Translations under genes and position numbers: made by a program
DNA from: Panacibacter microcysteis
GTDB lineage: Bacteria; Bacteroidota; Bacteroidia; Chitinophagales; Chitinophagaceae
DNA: 64,000 nucleotides
Reading direction: 5' to 3'
Assembly (NCBI RefSeq): GCF_015831355.1
Contig: NZ_JADWYR010000001.1
Span: 558,001-622,000, forward strand
Notes under the pieces: model-generated
What the model saw: only the letters and a program-made list of their open reading frames with translations
The model's database searches: none
Told to the model about the DNA's origin: nothing
In this document: piece by piece, positions 9,448-18,904 of the stretch
Layout of the letters: the number at the start of each line of letters is the position of its first letter
How positions within the stretch are numbered: position 1 is the first letter of the stretch

Positions 9448-10605
9448 TTATTGTTTTACAGAAAAACTGTACAAAGAACTTGTTTTATATACTTTACCCG
9501 GCTCCAGCACAGTTGATGGAAACTGCGGCTGGTTGGGACTGTCGGGAAAATGCTGGGTTTCCAGGCAAAACGCGGTGCGGTATGCATCTTTTGTTCCACC
9601 CTTCATATTGTTTTTGCTTTGCATAAAATTGCCGCCATAAAACTGCAGGCCCGGTTCCTGCGTAAACACATCCATCCTGATACCGGTTTTATCTGCTATA
9701 ACGCTTGCGGCTTTATGCATATCAGCAGTGCTGTCGTTTAATACAAAATTATGATCGTATCCGCCGCCATTCTTCAGTTGGGGATCGTCGGTATTTACAC
9801 GCTCACCAATTTTTGTTGCGGTTCTAAAATCGAATGGTGTGTTTTCTACCGGTGCGTGTATGCCCAGCGGTATAAGGGTAGTATCTACCGGTGTATAGTT
9901 GTCTGCATAAATGGTAAGCAAATGATCGTTGATGGTACCACTGCCGTAACCGTTCAGGTTAAAGAATGCATGATTGGTAAGGTTAACCACTGTTTTTTTA
10001 TCAGTAGTGGCTTCGTAATGTATAGCAAGGCCGTCTTGCGCAGTTAATGCATACGTAACTTTTACAGCCAGGTTTCCGGGGAAACCCTCCTCACCATCTT
10101 TGCTTAGATAAGTAAAAACAACGGCTGTATCACCCTGCATTTGCGCATCCCACACTACATCCTGGTAACCCTTTTTACCACCGTGCAGAGCGTTTGCACC
10201 GTTGTTGGTAAAGATGCTGTACTGTTTACCATCAAGTGTAAATTTTCCTTTGGCAATGCGGTTTCCGTAGCGGCCGATGGTTGCACCAAAATATGGTTCA
10301 GTGGAATTTTTAAAACCCATCACATTGTCAAACCCAACAATTACATCAACAGGGTTATTGTCTTTGCCCGGCACTATAAGACTTACCAGCCGGCCGCCAT
10401 AATTGGTAAAAGCTGCCTGCAGGTTGCCGTTCTTTAACACATAGAGTGCGGTTTGCCTGCCATCTATTGTTGCTTCAAAATTTTTTTTATCAACCATAGC
10501 TGTTTTTTTAGCGGTTGCAGTTTCTGTTTCGTTGTTTGCTGTGTTGTTGCAGGCCATTATTGCAGCTACAGCAAAAGCAAAGACGGTTATTTTTTGAATG
10601 GTCAT
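9448..10605 (-). CDS. galM: Aldose 1-epimerase (galactose mutarotase), lipoprotein
   Basis: It interconverts the alpha and beta anomers of galactose or related aldoses, and here probably prepares released sugar for galactokinase. The protein is 385 aa with a lipobox ending at C19 (FAVAAIMAC), so it is expected to be membrane-anchored outside the cytoplasm. Family signatures are the GATIGRYGNRIAKGKF stretch, the TNHAFFNL region carrying the catalytic His, and FCLETQHFPDSPNQP near residue 345 carrying the catalytic Glu. It is encoded within the PUL, 31 bp after the GH76 gene. Confidence 0.92.
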   Translation of the reverse strand: MTIQKITVFAFAVAAIMACNNTANNETETATAKKTAMVDKKNFEATIDGRQTALYVLKNGNLQAAFTNYGGRLVSLIVPGKDNNPVDVIVGFDNVMGFKNSTEPYFGATIGRYGNRIAKGKFTLDGKQYSIFTNNGANALHGGKKGYQDVVWDAQMQGDTAVVFTYLSKDGEEGFPGNLAVKVTYALTAQDGLAIHYEATTDKKTVVNLTNHAFFNLNGYGSGTINDHLLTIYADNYTPVDTTLIPLGIHAPVENTPFDFRTATKIGERVNTDDPQLKNGGGYDHNFVLNDSTADMHKAASVIADKTGIRMDVFTQEPGLQFYGGNFMQSKNNMKGGTKDAYRTAFCLETQHFPDSPNQPQFPSTVLEPGKVYKTSSLYSFSVKQ

Positions 10606-10636
10606 ATAAAATGTGTTTTAAAAAAGAGCGGCTTAA

Positions 10637-11728
10637 TCAAAGCATTCCCAGCAGTCTTGCATAGATTTCAATCATGGCTGCCTGGTCTATCATAGCATAG
10701 TTTTTCTGCGTACCCACGAGGTTGTCTGCGTTGCGCTTCCGGGCCCATATTCTCTCTGCATCTTTTGCAAACCATTCTATGTGCGCCCGGTTGTGGTCTT
10801 CCCTGTACAGGTCCTGCAGCCCTCTTAACAATACGGCATTGAACCAGTAATTGCCGGGTAGTTTATTGTGCCTGTAAAAATATTGCCGGGCTGCGGCGGC
10901 AATACGCTGCGCTTCTGAGAGGTATTGCTGATCTTTTGTAATCCTGTACAACAACACATTTGCCTGCAGCATGGTGCCGGTGTTGTATGTATATTTTGCT
11001 GAATCAATTTTCAGCGATGGTATTTTGATGTGATCGTAATAAAGGCCATCTGCAGACTGCAGATGCTGATTGACCCACTTATAAAGCAACATGGCTGTAT
11101 CAAGGTAATTTTTTTGCCCTGTTATGCTGTATAACTGCAAGGCAATAAGTATACCCGGCCCGTTGGAGCACGTGTTCTTGGTAGTTTTCTCATCTTCTTT
11201 CCAATACAACCCACCACCCGAGATGGTGTCGAAACCCGTCATCATAAAACGGTAAATCTCTTTCGGTTTATCCAGGTAGTAATCCTTGCGGGTTCTGTTA
11301 TAGGCATCGAGGCAGGCAATTGCAATCCACTGGTTGTCGTCGTAAAACCGGCTGTCATGTTCTTCTGCGGTAACGTAAGCCTGGTAACCATTTGCAGGAG
11401 CATCTGTGTTGTAGTATTGTTCAATGGCTCTTACTACCGGTTCCATAGCATCATTGTCCTGCATGATCGCTTCCTGTTCGTTGGCGGCCTGTACCAAAGC
11501 ACAGAGCGGCCACATATAAGAGTGCAGTTTATCGTTTGCCTTTTTAGGATAATGCTCGTAGTAAAGGCCTTTGGCAGCATCGTAAAAATGTGCGTCAATA
11601 TTCTTTTGCAGTAGATTGATGCGCCTGGCATATTCCTCTTTTTGCTGCCCTGCAACAGGAAAGAAGAATAACAGGCCCACCGCTGCACATAACAAAAGCC
11701 GGATAAATGTATTGTTGCTGTAATTCAT
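10637..11728 (-). CDS. GH76-like glycoside hydrolase
   Basis: This is a 363-aa secreted (alpha/alpha)6-barrel protein. The signal peptide starts at MNYSNNTFIRLLLCAAVG. The paired acidic residues typical of GH76 are in RFYDDNQWIAIA, and the downstream NTCSNGPG motif also fits the family. Characterised GH76 members are endo-alpha-1,6-mannanases. In this arabinose/galactose-oriented locus the true substrate may differ. The ATG at 11728 is preferred over 11788, which would overlap the galactokinase gene; the chosen start leaves a 52-bp gap. Confidence 0.72.
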   Translation of the reverse strand: MNYSNNTFIRLLLCAAVGLLFFFPVAGQQKEEYARRINLLQKNIDAHFYDAAKGLYYEHYPKKANDKLHSYMWPLCALVQAANEQEAIMQDNDAMEPVVRAIEQYYNTDAPANGYQAYVTAEEHDSRFYDDNQWIAIACLDAYNRTRKDYYLDKPKEIYRFMMTGFDTISGGGLYWKEDEKTTKNTCSNGPGILIALQLYSITGQKNYLDTAMLLYKWVNQHLQSADGLYYDHIKIPSLKIDSAKYTYNTGTMLQANVLLYRITKDQQYLSEAQRIAAAARQYFYRHNKLPGNYWFNAVLLRGLQDLYREDHNRAHIEWFAKDAERIWARKRNADNLVGTQKNYAMIDQAAMIEIYARLLGML

Positions 11729-11780
11729 TTGTTGTTTTTCCAGGTTAAGCAAAGAATGGCCGGTACGGTTTTTAAAAATG

Positions 11781-12947
11781 TCAGGCATTGATCAATCCAT
11801 GCATTACTTCCGTACCATTTTCAATTGAAGCAATATACACCTGCAGGTCCCGGCCGGTTGCTCCTTTGTATTTTGCCGTGGTTTCATGCACCAGCGTATG
11901 GATCATATCTTTTTTTACCAGGTTGATGGTGCAACCGCCAAACCCCCCGCCCATCATACGTGCACCCATTACAGCATGATTATTTTTAACCGATTCCACC
12001 AGCACATCAAGTTCCGGGCAGCTTACTTCATACAACCGGCTAAGGCCTGCATGCGTTTCAAACATACGCTTACCAAAAGCACTGATGTCATTATGCTGCA
12101 GATCATTACAGGCATCCTGCAGGCGCTGGATCTCTGCCACAATAAAGCTGCAGCGGTTATACACCACAGCATCATGCTTTACACAGGCATCGAGCATCTC
12201 CATCGTTGCATCGCGCAGGCTATGCACACCGGTATAATGCTTTTGTATCATTGCCACACCGGCTTCGCATTGCTGCCGGCGTACATTATATTCCGTAGAT
12301 GCCAGCGAATGTTTTATGCCCGTGTCGAACAATACGATGGCAATATCATCAAAATCAAAAGGCACATATGCATACTCCAGCGAGCGGCAGTCGAGTTTTA
12401 TTACATGATCTTTTTTGCCAAACACACTGGCAAACATGTCCATGATACCGCACTTAACACCGGCAAATTCATGTTCTGCGGCCTGTGCCATTTTTACCAT
12501 ATCGAGCTTTGAGAGGCCAGGTGCAAACAGTTCACTCAATGCTTTTGCAGTGGCGCATTCTACGGCTGCAGAAGAAGACATTCCTGCACCGATCGGCACA
12601 TTACCATCCAATACCATATTAAAACCACTGATGGTTAAACCCTGTTTCTGAAACTGGTCTGCCACGCCCAAAATATAGTCGGGCCATCGTTCTTTATTGG
12701 GTGCCAGTGTATGTATATCTGTAGTAAAATGCTGATCAAATTCTGCCGCATACAACAAGATTTTATCATCTTCTCTTTTAGATATGCCTGCGTAAACGGC
12801 CTTGTTTACTGCAGCAGGCAGTACAAAACCGCTATTATAATCCGTATGCTCACCAATCAGGTTCACCCTGCCCGGTGAACGTACAATAACAGGTTCGTCA
12901 TTGTACAACTCTTTAAATCGTTTATAAACCTTGCCGGTAAAACTCAT
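11781..12947 (-). CDS. galK: Galactokinase
   Basis: This cytoplasmic GHMP kinase of 388 aa phosphorylates galactose to galactose 1-phosphate, the first step of the Leloir pathway. The signature RSPGRVNLIGEHTDYN lies near the N terminus. The ATP-binding motif PIGAGMSSSAAVE is in the middle and the third GHMP motif MMGGGFGGC near the C terminus. The frame stays open upstream to a TTG at 12974, but the ATG at 12947 (MSFTGKVYKRF) fits family length and avoids overlap with the GH2 gene. No galT or galE was seen in this window. Confidence 0.95.
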   Translation of the reverse strand: MSFTGKVYKRFKELYNDEPVIVRSPGRVNLIGEHTDYNSGFVLPAAVNKAVYAGISKREDDKILLYAAEFDQHFTTDIHTLAPNKERWPDYILGVADQFQKQGLTISGFNMVLDGNVPIGAGMSSSAAVECATAKALSELFAPGLSKLDMVKMAQAAEHEFAGVKCGIMDMFASVFGKKDHVIKLDCRSLEYAYVPFDFDDIAIVLFDTGIKHSLASTEYNVRRQQCEAGVAMIQKHYTGVHSLRDATMEMLDACVKHDAVVYNRCSFIVAEIQRLQDACNDLQHNDISAFGKRMFETHAGLSRLYEVSCPELDVLVESVKNNHAVMGARMMGGGFGGCTINLVKKDMIHTLVHETTAKYKGATGRDLQVYIASIENGTEVMHGLINA

Positions 12948-12975
12948 TGCATTTTTTTTAGGACTACTGGACAAA

Positions 12976-14814
12976 TTACTCTTTCACCACGCCAATTTTT
13001 TTGCTGTATAGCTTGCTGTGTATGGCGTTCAGCTTTTCAGCCGGCATCTTTATTACTTTCCGGTCGTATGTCATTAAACCGTTCGTTTCTACCTCTACAT
13101 CTGTTGTTTGCGTGTACACTGCTGCAGACAAGCCTTTCCGGATCAATGGTTGCAGGGCTTCTATAAATTCCGCATACTTCATGTACATGGTATCAGCATC
13201 TTTAAAACTCTGGTAGCCCCAGTTGTTTTTACCCTGCCATGTATGCCCTTCAAGTGGTAATCCAAGTCCGCCAAATTCTCCTAATACAAGTGCCTGCTTT
13301 GCACCAAAAAGATCAACCTTTGGCATTGCCGGTGCCGGGTAATTGTGCAAATCCATGATATCGCCTGTGACATAAAAATTACCACCGCTTGCGCTGTTTA
13401 CAAGCCTTGAAGGATCTTTTTGCTTTGTCCATTCAGTTATCTCAATGGTCTTGAACTGGCCCCATGCTTCATTAAAGGGCGTCCATACCACTATGCTGGG
13501 AAAGTTGTGCAGGCTCTCCATAATAGCGTTCCATTCTGTACGGTAGATTTTTTCCGATTCCGGTGTACGATCCATTTCATTACCGCCTTCATAACCGGGG
13601 CGTGAGTTCCAGCGTGCACCAAGATCTCCGCTTGGCATATCCTGCCATACAAGCATGCCTACGGAATCGCAATAGCGGTACCAGCGTGCCGGTTCTGTTT
13701 TTACATGTTTACGAATAAGGTTAAAGCCCATCTCCTTTGTCTTTACAATATCAAACAGCAGTGCTTCATCTGTTGGCGCGGTATATAAACCATCAGGCCA
13801 CCAACCCTGGTCGAGCGGGCCCAGTTGAAAAACAAATTCATCATTCAGCATCATGCGCAATACCCCATGCTGATCTGCTTTAACAGAAGATTTGCGCATC
13901 GCGAAATAACTCTTCACTTCATCAACTACTTTTCCTTTTCTTACAACCGCTATTTTAAGATCATACAGGAAAGGACTTTTAACTGACCACAATTTCGGGT
14001 TACCGATCGCAAGCTTTGCTTCAGCAGCGCCTGCAGCAGTTGTTTCGGCTATTACTGAGGAGCCATCCCATGCGCTGATCTTGATACTATCGCCCGGCTG
14101 CAGGTTCTTAACATCTGTTGTAACGCTTAAGCGTTTGTTATCTACATCCGGCGTTTGTATGGTTGCAGCAATGTAAGTCTGCGGTACAGCTTCAACCCAA
14201 ACCGTTTGCCAGATGCCGGTAACAGGTGTGTACCAGATACCATGCGGCCTGTTTACCTGTTTACCTCTTGGCTGCGGGCCATCATCAGTAGGGTCCCATA
14301 CTTTTACTTCGAGCTGCTGCTTACCTTTTGTAATAAAGCCGGTAATATCAAAGCTGAAAGGATCGTAACCACCTTCATGTATACCAACTGATCTGCCGTT
14401 GACAAATACTTCTGTACGCCAGTCAACAGCACCAAAATGCAACAAGTATGTTGCATTCTTTTTCTTTGGCAAATCGAAAGATGTTGCGTACCACAATAAA
14501 CTGTCTTTACCCACTGTTTTGCCAACGCCCGACAATGCAGATTCAATGGCGAAAGGCACCAGTATCTTTCCCTGGTAGGCTGATGGTTTTGCTTCACTTT
14601 TTGGCAGCACTGCATAGTTCCATAAACCGTTCAGGTTCTTCCAGTCGCCACGCACCATTTGCGGTCTCGGATATTCCGGCAATGGCATTGACGGATCTAC
14701 TTTCGCTGCCCATGGCGTTGCAATTTTACCTTCCACCATTTTCCAACCATCCTGCGCAACTGCACAGGCGCATACACAGGTAAAGCCTGCTGCGGCTAAG
14801 ATTTTTTTCATCAT
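12976..14814 (-). CDS. GH2 family glycoside hydrolase (beta-galactosidase/glucuronidase-like)
   Basis: This secreted 612-aa enzyme has a signal peptide (MMKKILAAAGFTCVCACAVA). A sugar-binding jelly-roll follows at about 40-215 (LHFGAVDWRTEVFVNG), then an Ig-like domain, then a TIM barrel from about 330. The catalytic acid/base is the Glu in TPFNEAWGQ and the nucleophile the Glu in VLGEFGGLG. IRKHVKTEPARWY is the usual barrel entry motif. It is shorter than LacZ and lacks the C-terminal beta-sandwich domain. The exact linkage cannot be read from sequence; cleavage of beta-galactoside or a related linkage fits the locus. It sits 28 bp before galactokinase. Confidence 0.85.
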   Translation of the reverse strand: MMKKILAAAGFTCVCACAVAQDGWKMVEGKIATPWAAKVDPSMPLPEYPRPQMVRGDWKNLNGLWNYAVLPKSEAKPSAYQGKILVPFAIESALSGVGKTVGKDSLLWYATSFDLPKKKNATYLLHFGAVDWRTEVFVNGRSVGIHEGGYDPFSFDITGFITKGKQQLEVKVWDPTDDGPQPRGKQVNRPHGIWYTPVTGIWQTVWVEAVPQTYIAATIQTPDVDNKRLSVTTDVKNLQPGDSIKISAWDGSSVIAETTAAGAAEAKLAIGNPKLWSVKSPFLYDLKIAVVRKGKVVDEVKSYFAMRKSSVKADQHGVLRMMLNDEFVFQLGPLDQGWWPDGLYTAPTDEALLFDIVKTKEMGFNLIRKHVKTEPARWYRYCDSVGMLVWQDMPSGDLGARWNSRPGYEGGNEMDRTPESEKIYRTEWNAIMESLHNFPSIVVWTPFNEAWGQFKTIEITEWTKQKDPSRLVNSASGGNFYVTGDIMDLHNYPAPAMPKVDLFGAKQALVLGEFGGLGLPLEGHTWQGKNNWGYQSFKDADTMYMKYAEFIEALQPLIRKGLSAAVYTQTTDVEVETNGLMTYDRKVIKMPAEKLNAIHSKLYSKKIGVVKE

Positions 14815-14875
14815 ACAATCATTGGTTTATTGAAGCAATGTTATTTTATGTTTGTTGACAAGCTGCATTACTACT

Positions 14876-15110
14876 ATCATCGCCTGTTGTGTCACTCACT
14901 TGTACGTTCTGTCCGCTGTTCACCACTGCGAAGCGCTTTCACCTGCACGGTACATTGGCAAATATTGTAACAGCCATACAGCCGGCGTTGCAGGCAGCGC
15001 ATGCAACACCAGGGTAAAAACACACGTTGTTGCCTTCGCTGTGCCGCAATACCTACTGGCGTACAAGAGTGCGACGCAACAAAAGCCTCATGCATGTACT
15101 ACTGCCCGGC
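14876..15110. repeat. Inverted-repeat element 3 (complete pair)
   Basis: The left arm 14876-14905 is T subtype (GTGTCACTCACTTGTAC). The right arm starts at 15061 and is C subtype (GTACAAGAGTGCGACGCAAC). The right end closes with ACTGCCCGGC at 15101-15110. It fills the 304-bp gap between the DUF4965 and GH2 genes. Confidence 0.8.
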
Positions 15111-15118
15111 CCCAACAA

Positions 15119-17569
15119 TTATTGCTTCCACTTATCTGCGAGTACTTTTATAAAATAACCACCCACCACACTGCGTGCCTGGAAGCCAACCTGTTTACCG
15201 TCTGTTGTTTCGTGCCAGTCGCTGAGTGGAACACGTGTGGGTGTTTCCGTTGCATATTTATAGACAGGATCTACAAAAGTTGTAAAGTCGTTTTCATTGT
15301 TTGTAAGCACTGCCGTCCACAAGATCCAGTCAGACTTTGTATATGTTTTACGACTATCTAGCGGGAGACCAAAAGTTTGCTGCTTTGTCAAGTAATAAGC
15401 AATCTCTTTCTTATACACTTCGTCGGGAAAAAGATTAAGACCAAGCAGTTTATCCCAGATCATATTGTACTTCTGGCTCCAGGTATTTTTATCGTTATAG
15501 GTAAGCGCATAATGATCGCCTGCATCTGCAAGAGACATCCACTTTGTGGCCATATCTTTTGCAATGGCGTTGTATTTATCTGCGGTAGCTTTGTCGCCCA
15601 TCATATCGGCCATCATGGCATAGGCGCCAACGCCGCAAATAGCTTTGACAGCAAGGTTTGCGTTGCGTGCAAGGTGGCCGGCAAAATCATCGGTACACAA
15701 TTGGTTGGCAGGATCGAGGCCTTCCTTTACAAGAAACGCTACCCATTTTGTCAATGTTTCCCAATGTTGTTTTGCATATGCAATATTCCCATCTGCCTTA
15801 CTGATGGCACCTGCAAGACACATCATGTTTCCACACTCTTCCACGGGCATATCTTCACCATATGTTTGCCCGTTTGCAAGCGGGTAAGTACCGATATCGT
15901 GTGCAGGAAAAGGCTTGGTCCATTTACCGCTTTCGCTGTAGTAGAAAATACCATTCAGCATTCCTTTCATCAGTTCTGTGTTATAAGCAAGAAAAAGCGG
16001 TGCTGACGGGTAAGTAACATCTACAGTATTTATAGAACCATTACTGTAATTTTCTTTTGACAGAAACAAAGTTTCGCCCTGGGGACTTTTCAACACTTTG
16101 TGCGCCGCTATTGATTGCCTGTAAGCCATTACACAAAGCTTTGCATAATTTTCTCCGCCGGCTCTCTTTGCATCTTCGAAGATCATTTGATCTGTTGCTT
16201 CGCATTTGGCAAGCACAGTAGTATAATCTTTTGCTGCAGCAGCCAGTTCGCCTTCTATGGTTGCATTGCCTTTTTTCCACCATGCTTTAAGGTTCTGCTG
16301 AAAATATTGAACCGCATACAGATCATCGTAGCCGAGCATTACCGTTTGCTCGCTGGCACCCGTTATCTTACCAAAAGGAATAATGGTATTTAACCATAAG
16401 CCTTTGCCTGTAGTAAGATTTATTTTATTTGGTGCAAATGCGGTAAGCGCAGATGTAGCCTGGCTGATCGTTTGTATAGCGTTGGAAGATTCTGGTATGG
16501 CCACATAAAGGTAACCCCAGTCTATACGCAGGTCGTCACCTTTCTTTTGCAGTACCGGCTGCTCTGTGGTGCCTGCTTTTAAAATGTTTAAACCGCCGGA
16601 TGTGTAGCTGCCTGCTTTTACTTCCTGTGCCCTTACGTTTACGGCAAGATCAGTAGATGTACCAAAGTAAACCTGTGCATCGTGCGCCTTGCCATCATTT
16701 GGTTTTACTTTAAACGTTACATAAGAAACGGGCCTGGCAAGTAAGTCAATATCAGAAATAACCAGCGGGCTTACAAAAGACAGGTCAACATCTACAGCGC
16801 CACATGTGAATGCATATTTTGTTTGCGTAGCTGTAACGTTTACAGATTGCTGCACTGCATCTTCTACTGCCTGCGGGTCGGGCTTTGGTTTAGGCTTGTC
16901 AGCAAAACCGGCATCGAGCCATGAACCGCCTGCGGTATTGGCAATATGGATGGCCAAAACATTCTTTCCTTTTTTTAGCCTGCTTTTTACAGCGTCATCC
17001 ATTTTATAATTTTCTATTTTGCCATTCCAGCAGTTGCAATTGTAAATCTCTTCACCGTTCAGGTACACCTGCACATTATCATCATGCTGCATTCTGAGAT
17101 AAAGCTCATTGATGTCTGTATTTGCAAGATCAAAAGACCTGCGCACCCACAGGTCACCTTCTGTCCATCTTGTTTTGGCACGTTCATTATCGCCAAAAGG
17201 TGCCTGTGTTGTTTTCCATTTACCATCATCAAAATTTTCTTTCATCCAGCCTTCTGCCGGTGCTGCTGTAACATACTTTACCGTGTAGGCGGTTTCATCG
17301 CCAACAGGCACAATAGGTTTAAGCGGCAAAGACTCTTTACCAAGTAACCGATAAATTTTACCATCTACCTTTATTAAACCGATCAACGACTGTTCGGAGC
17401 CTGTCCAGTGTTTTGTAGGAGATGCGTTCAGCTGATCTGTGAATGACCATACACTGAGGTATGGATCATGTGTAATCAACGGGTATGCCGGCGCCTTATT
17501 AACCTGGGCGCTTAACTGCTGCGAAAAAAATAAACAGGTTACTGCTTTTATTAAACCTTTAAAATTCAT
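15119..17569 (-). CDS. Glutaminase-type protein (DUF4964/DUF5127/DUF4965/DUF1793)
   Basis: This is a secreted protein of 816 aa. The order is a signal peptide, an N-terminal DUF4964-like segment (PLITHDPYLSVWSF), a DUF5127 beta domain at about 245-430, and an (alpha/alpha)6-type DUF4965/DUF1793 region at about 440-815. An extra beta-sandwich-like insert at about 100-230 (LYLRMQHDDNVQVYLNGEEI) resembles the sugar-binding domains of glycosidases. The family is named after a fungal glutaminase (GtaA), but Bacteroidota homologues usually sit in PULs, so a carbohydrate-related role is likely. The function remains uncertain. It lies 57 bp downstream of the GH5-like gene. Confidence 0.8.
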   Translation of the reverse strand: MNFKGLIKAVTCLFFSQQLSAQVNKAPAYPLITHDPYLSVWSFTDQLNASPTKHWTGSEQSLIGLIKVDGKIYRLLGKESLPLKPIVPVGDETAYTVKYVTAAPAEGWMKENFDDGKWKTTQAPFGDNERAKTRWTEGDLWVRRSFDLANTDINELYLRMQHDDNVQVYLNGEEIYNCNCWNGKIENYKMDDAVKSRLKKGKNVLAIHIANTAGGSWLDAGFADKPKPKPDPQAVEDAVQQSVNVTATQTKYAFTCGAVDVDLSFVSPLVISDIDLLARPVSYVTFKVKPNDGKAHDAQVYFGTSTDLAVNVRAQEVKAGSYTSGGLNILKAGTTEQPVLQKKGDDLRIDWGYLYVAIPESSNAIQTISQATSALTAFAPNKINLTTGKGLWLNTIIPFGKITGASEQTVMLGYDDLYAVQYFQQNLKAWWKKGNATIEGELAAAAKDYTTVLAKCEATDQMIFEDAKRAGGENYAKLCVMAYRQSIAAHKVLKSPQGETLFLSKENYSNGSINTVDVTYPSAPLFLAYNTELMKGMLNGIFYYSESGKWTKPFPAHDIGTYPLANGQTYGEDMPVEECGNMMCLAGAISKADGNIAYAKQHWETLTKWVAFLVKEGLDPANQLCTDDFAGHLARNANLAVKAICGVGAYAMMADMMGDKATADKYNAIAKDMATKWMSLADAGDHYALTYNDKNTWSQKYNMIWDKLLGLNLFPDEVYKKEIAYYLTKQQTFGLPLDSRKTYTKSDWILWTAVLTNNENDFTTFVDPVYKYATETPTRVPLSDWHETTDGKQVGFQARSVVGGYFIKVLADKWKQ

Positions 17570-17581
17570 TTGCTTTTTTTG

Positions 17582-17626
17582 AGGTGAATGGTCAATAGTG
17601 AATGGAAAATCGTCAACGGTGAATGT
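17582..17626. repeat. Low-complexity GTGAATGG tandem
   Basis: GGTGAATGGTCAATAGTGAA and further GTGAATG copies fill the short gap between the GH5-like and DUF4965 genes. The same kind of tract, in the complementary orientation, appears at about 45100-45150. Confidence 0.55.
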
Positions 17627-18694
17627 CTATTTTTTACCAGTGAGCGATTTGATCAGGTCGACTTCTTCTTTGCTATACGGTGAGCCGTCTTTCCTGAATA
17701 TATCGTGAAACCACACTTTTGGTTCTGAGCCATCGGGTATTGGTGTATCCCACGCATAAATGGTATTTGTTTTGCCGGCCACGAAACCCCAGTTGATGGC
17801 GCCTACATTTTTTTGTTTCATCATCGGCATGATATTCTGAAACTTGCTGCCCCTTGTACGTGCCATGTATTCGGTACAGATGAGCGGACGGCCGTATTTC
17901 TGTAAAGAGTCTATTACTTCTGCATGCACTTTTTCATCATCGTAATTGTGGTATGTAATGATATCTGAGTTGGCAAGCTGAAATGTATTCAGCTCTGTTA
18001 GGTCTTTGGCCCAAACGCCTGCAGACAGTGGCTGCACGGGATTTATCTGCCTGCCCCACCTGAACACCAGTGATAACAGGTAAAGACTTTTACCTTTATA
18101 ACCGCTGTTACCGGGTTCATTATATACATCCCACATCAATATGCGATGATCATTTTTAAATGTTGTAAGTATGTCTTTTACATACTTCTCCAGCGTGGCC
18201 ACCACTGCGGGATTTGTTTCGTAGAAAAGCTTTCCCGGGTCTCTTATCCAGCCTGAATTGTGTACCCCTGGTTTTGGTTCGCGTTGTTTTCCTGCTGCAT
18301 AGTTTTCATCCCATACATCATCAAAGAAAACAAACATTGTTTTGATGTGGTGTTTGTCTGCAATAGCAAGGTATTCATTCACTCTTTTTTTAAAACCTTC
18401 GGGGTCAACTTCCCATGCCACATGATGAAGGAACACACGCATGGTATTAAAACCAATGCCTTCTGCAAAACCAAGCTCCTTATCGATTGTTGCCGGGTCA
18501 AACGTTTCTTTCTGCCACATCTCCAACTGGTTGATGGCGCTGCCCGGTGTAAAATTGCTGCCGCGTATCCAGCCCTGTTTACTGTACCATTCATTGGCTT
18601 GCTCTTTTGTCCATACAGCTCTTTCGCTTTGTGCATTTGCATTTGCTGCCACCAGGCATAACAACACAGCAAATAAGGAGGTCAGTTTCTTCAT
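17627..18694 (-). CDS. GH5-like (clan GH-A) glycoside hydrolase
   Basis: This secreted 355-aa TIM-barrel enzyme starts with a signal peptide (MKKLTSLFAVLLCLVAANANA). The acid/base Glu is in WDVYNEPGNSG and the nucleophile Glu in PLICTEYMAR, spaced as in clan GH-A cellulase-type enzymes. The N-terminal WIRGSNFTPGSAINQ and the HNY motif before the nucleophile also fit. Close relatives are usually annotated as cellulase-family or 1,4-beta-xylanase proteins; the real specificity is unknown. A hairpin lies between it and the GH127 gene upstream in the operon. Confidence 0.78.
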   Translation of the reverse strand: MKKLTSLFAVLLCLVAANANAQSERAVWTKEQANEWYSKQGWIRGSNFTPGSAINQLEMWQKETFDPATIDKELGFAEGIGFNTMRVFLHHVAWEVDPEGFKKRVNEYLAIADKHHIKTMFVFFDDVWDENYAAGKQREPKPGVHNSGWIRDPGKLFYETNPAVVATLEKYVKDILTTFKNDHRILMWDVYNEPGNSGYKGKSLYLLSLVFRWGRQINPVQPLSAGVWAKDLTELNTFQLANSDIITYHNYDDEKVHAEVIDSLQKYGRPLICTEYMARTRGSKFQNIMPMMKQKNVGAINWGFVAGKTNTIYAWDTPIPDGSEPKVWFHDIFRKDGSPYSKEEVDLIKSLTGKK

Positions 18695-18736
18695 GATAAT
18701 TTTCAGTTTATATTCAAATCGGTCTTTTAAAAAAAT

Positions 18737-18794
18737 GAGGGAAGAAAATTAGTTAATAAGACTAAGAACTAATGGATTGCTGTATTCTTCCCTC
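18737..18794 (-). other. Two-part intercistronic hairpin inside the PUL
   Basis: GAGGGAAGAA (18737-18746) pairs perfectly with TTCTTCCCTC (18785-18794). Inside it TTAGTT (18749-18754) pairs with AACTAA (18767-18772). It lies in the 210-bp gap after the GH127 stop, between two same-strand PUL genes. No U-tract follows on the transcribed (-) strand, so an mRNA-stabilising or processing structure is as likely as a terminator. Confidence 0.5.
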
Positions 18795-18904
18795 CCATAA
18801 CTAACTGCTGCTGAGAAATTTTAAAAACCTTTAAACCTGCTAACAGGGAACATGACTGCAGCAAAACATGTAACCGCGGTAAGCAAGGCTGATAGTAATT
18901 TCTT

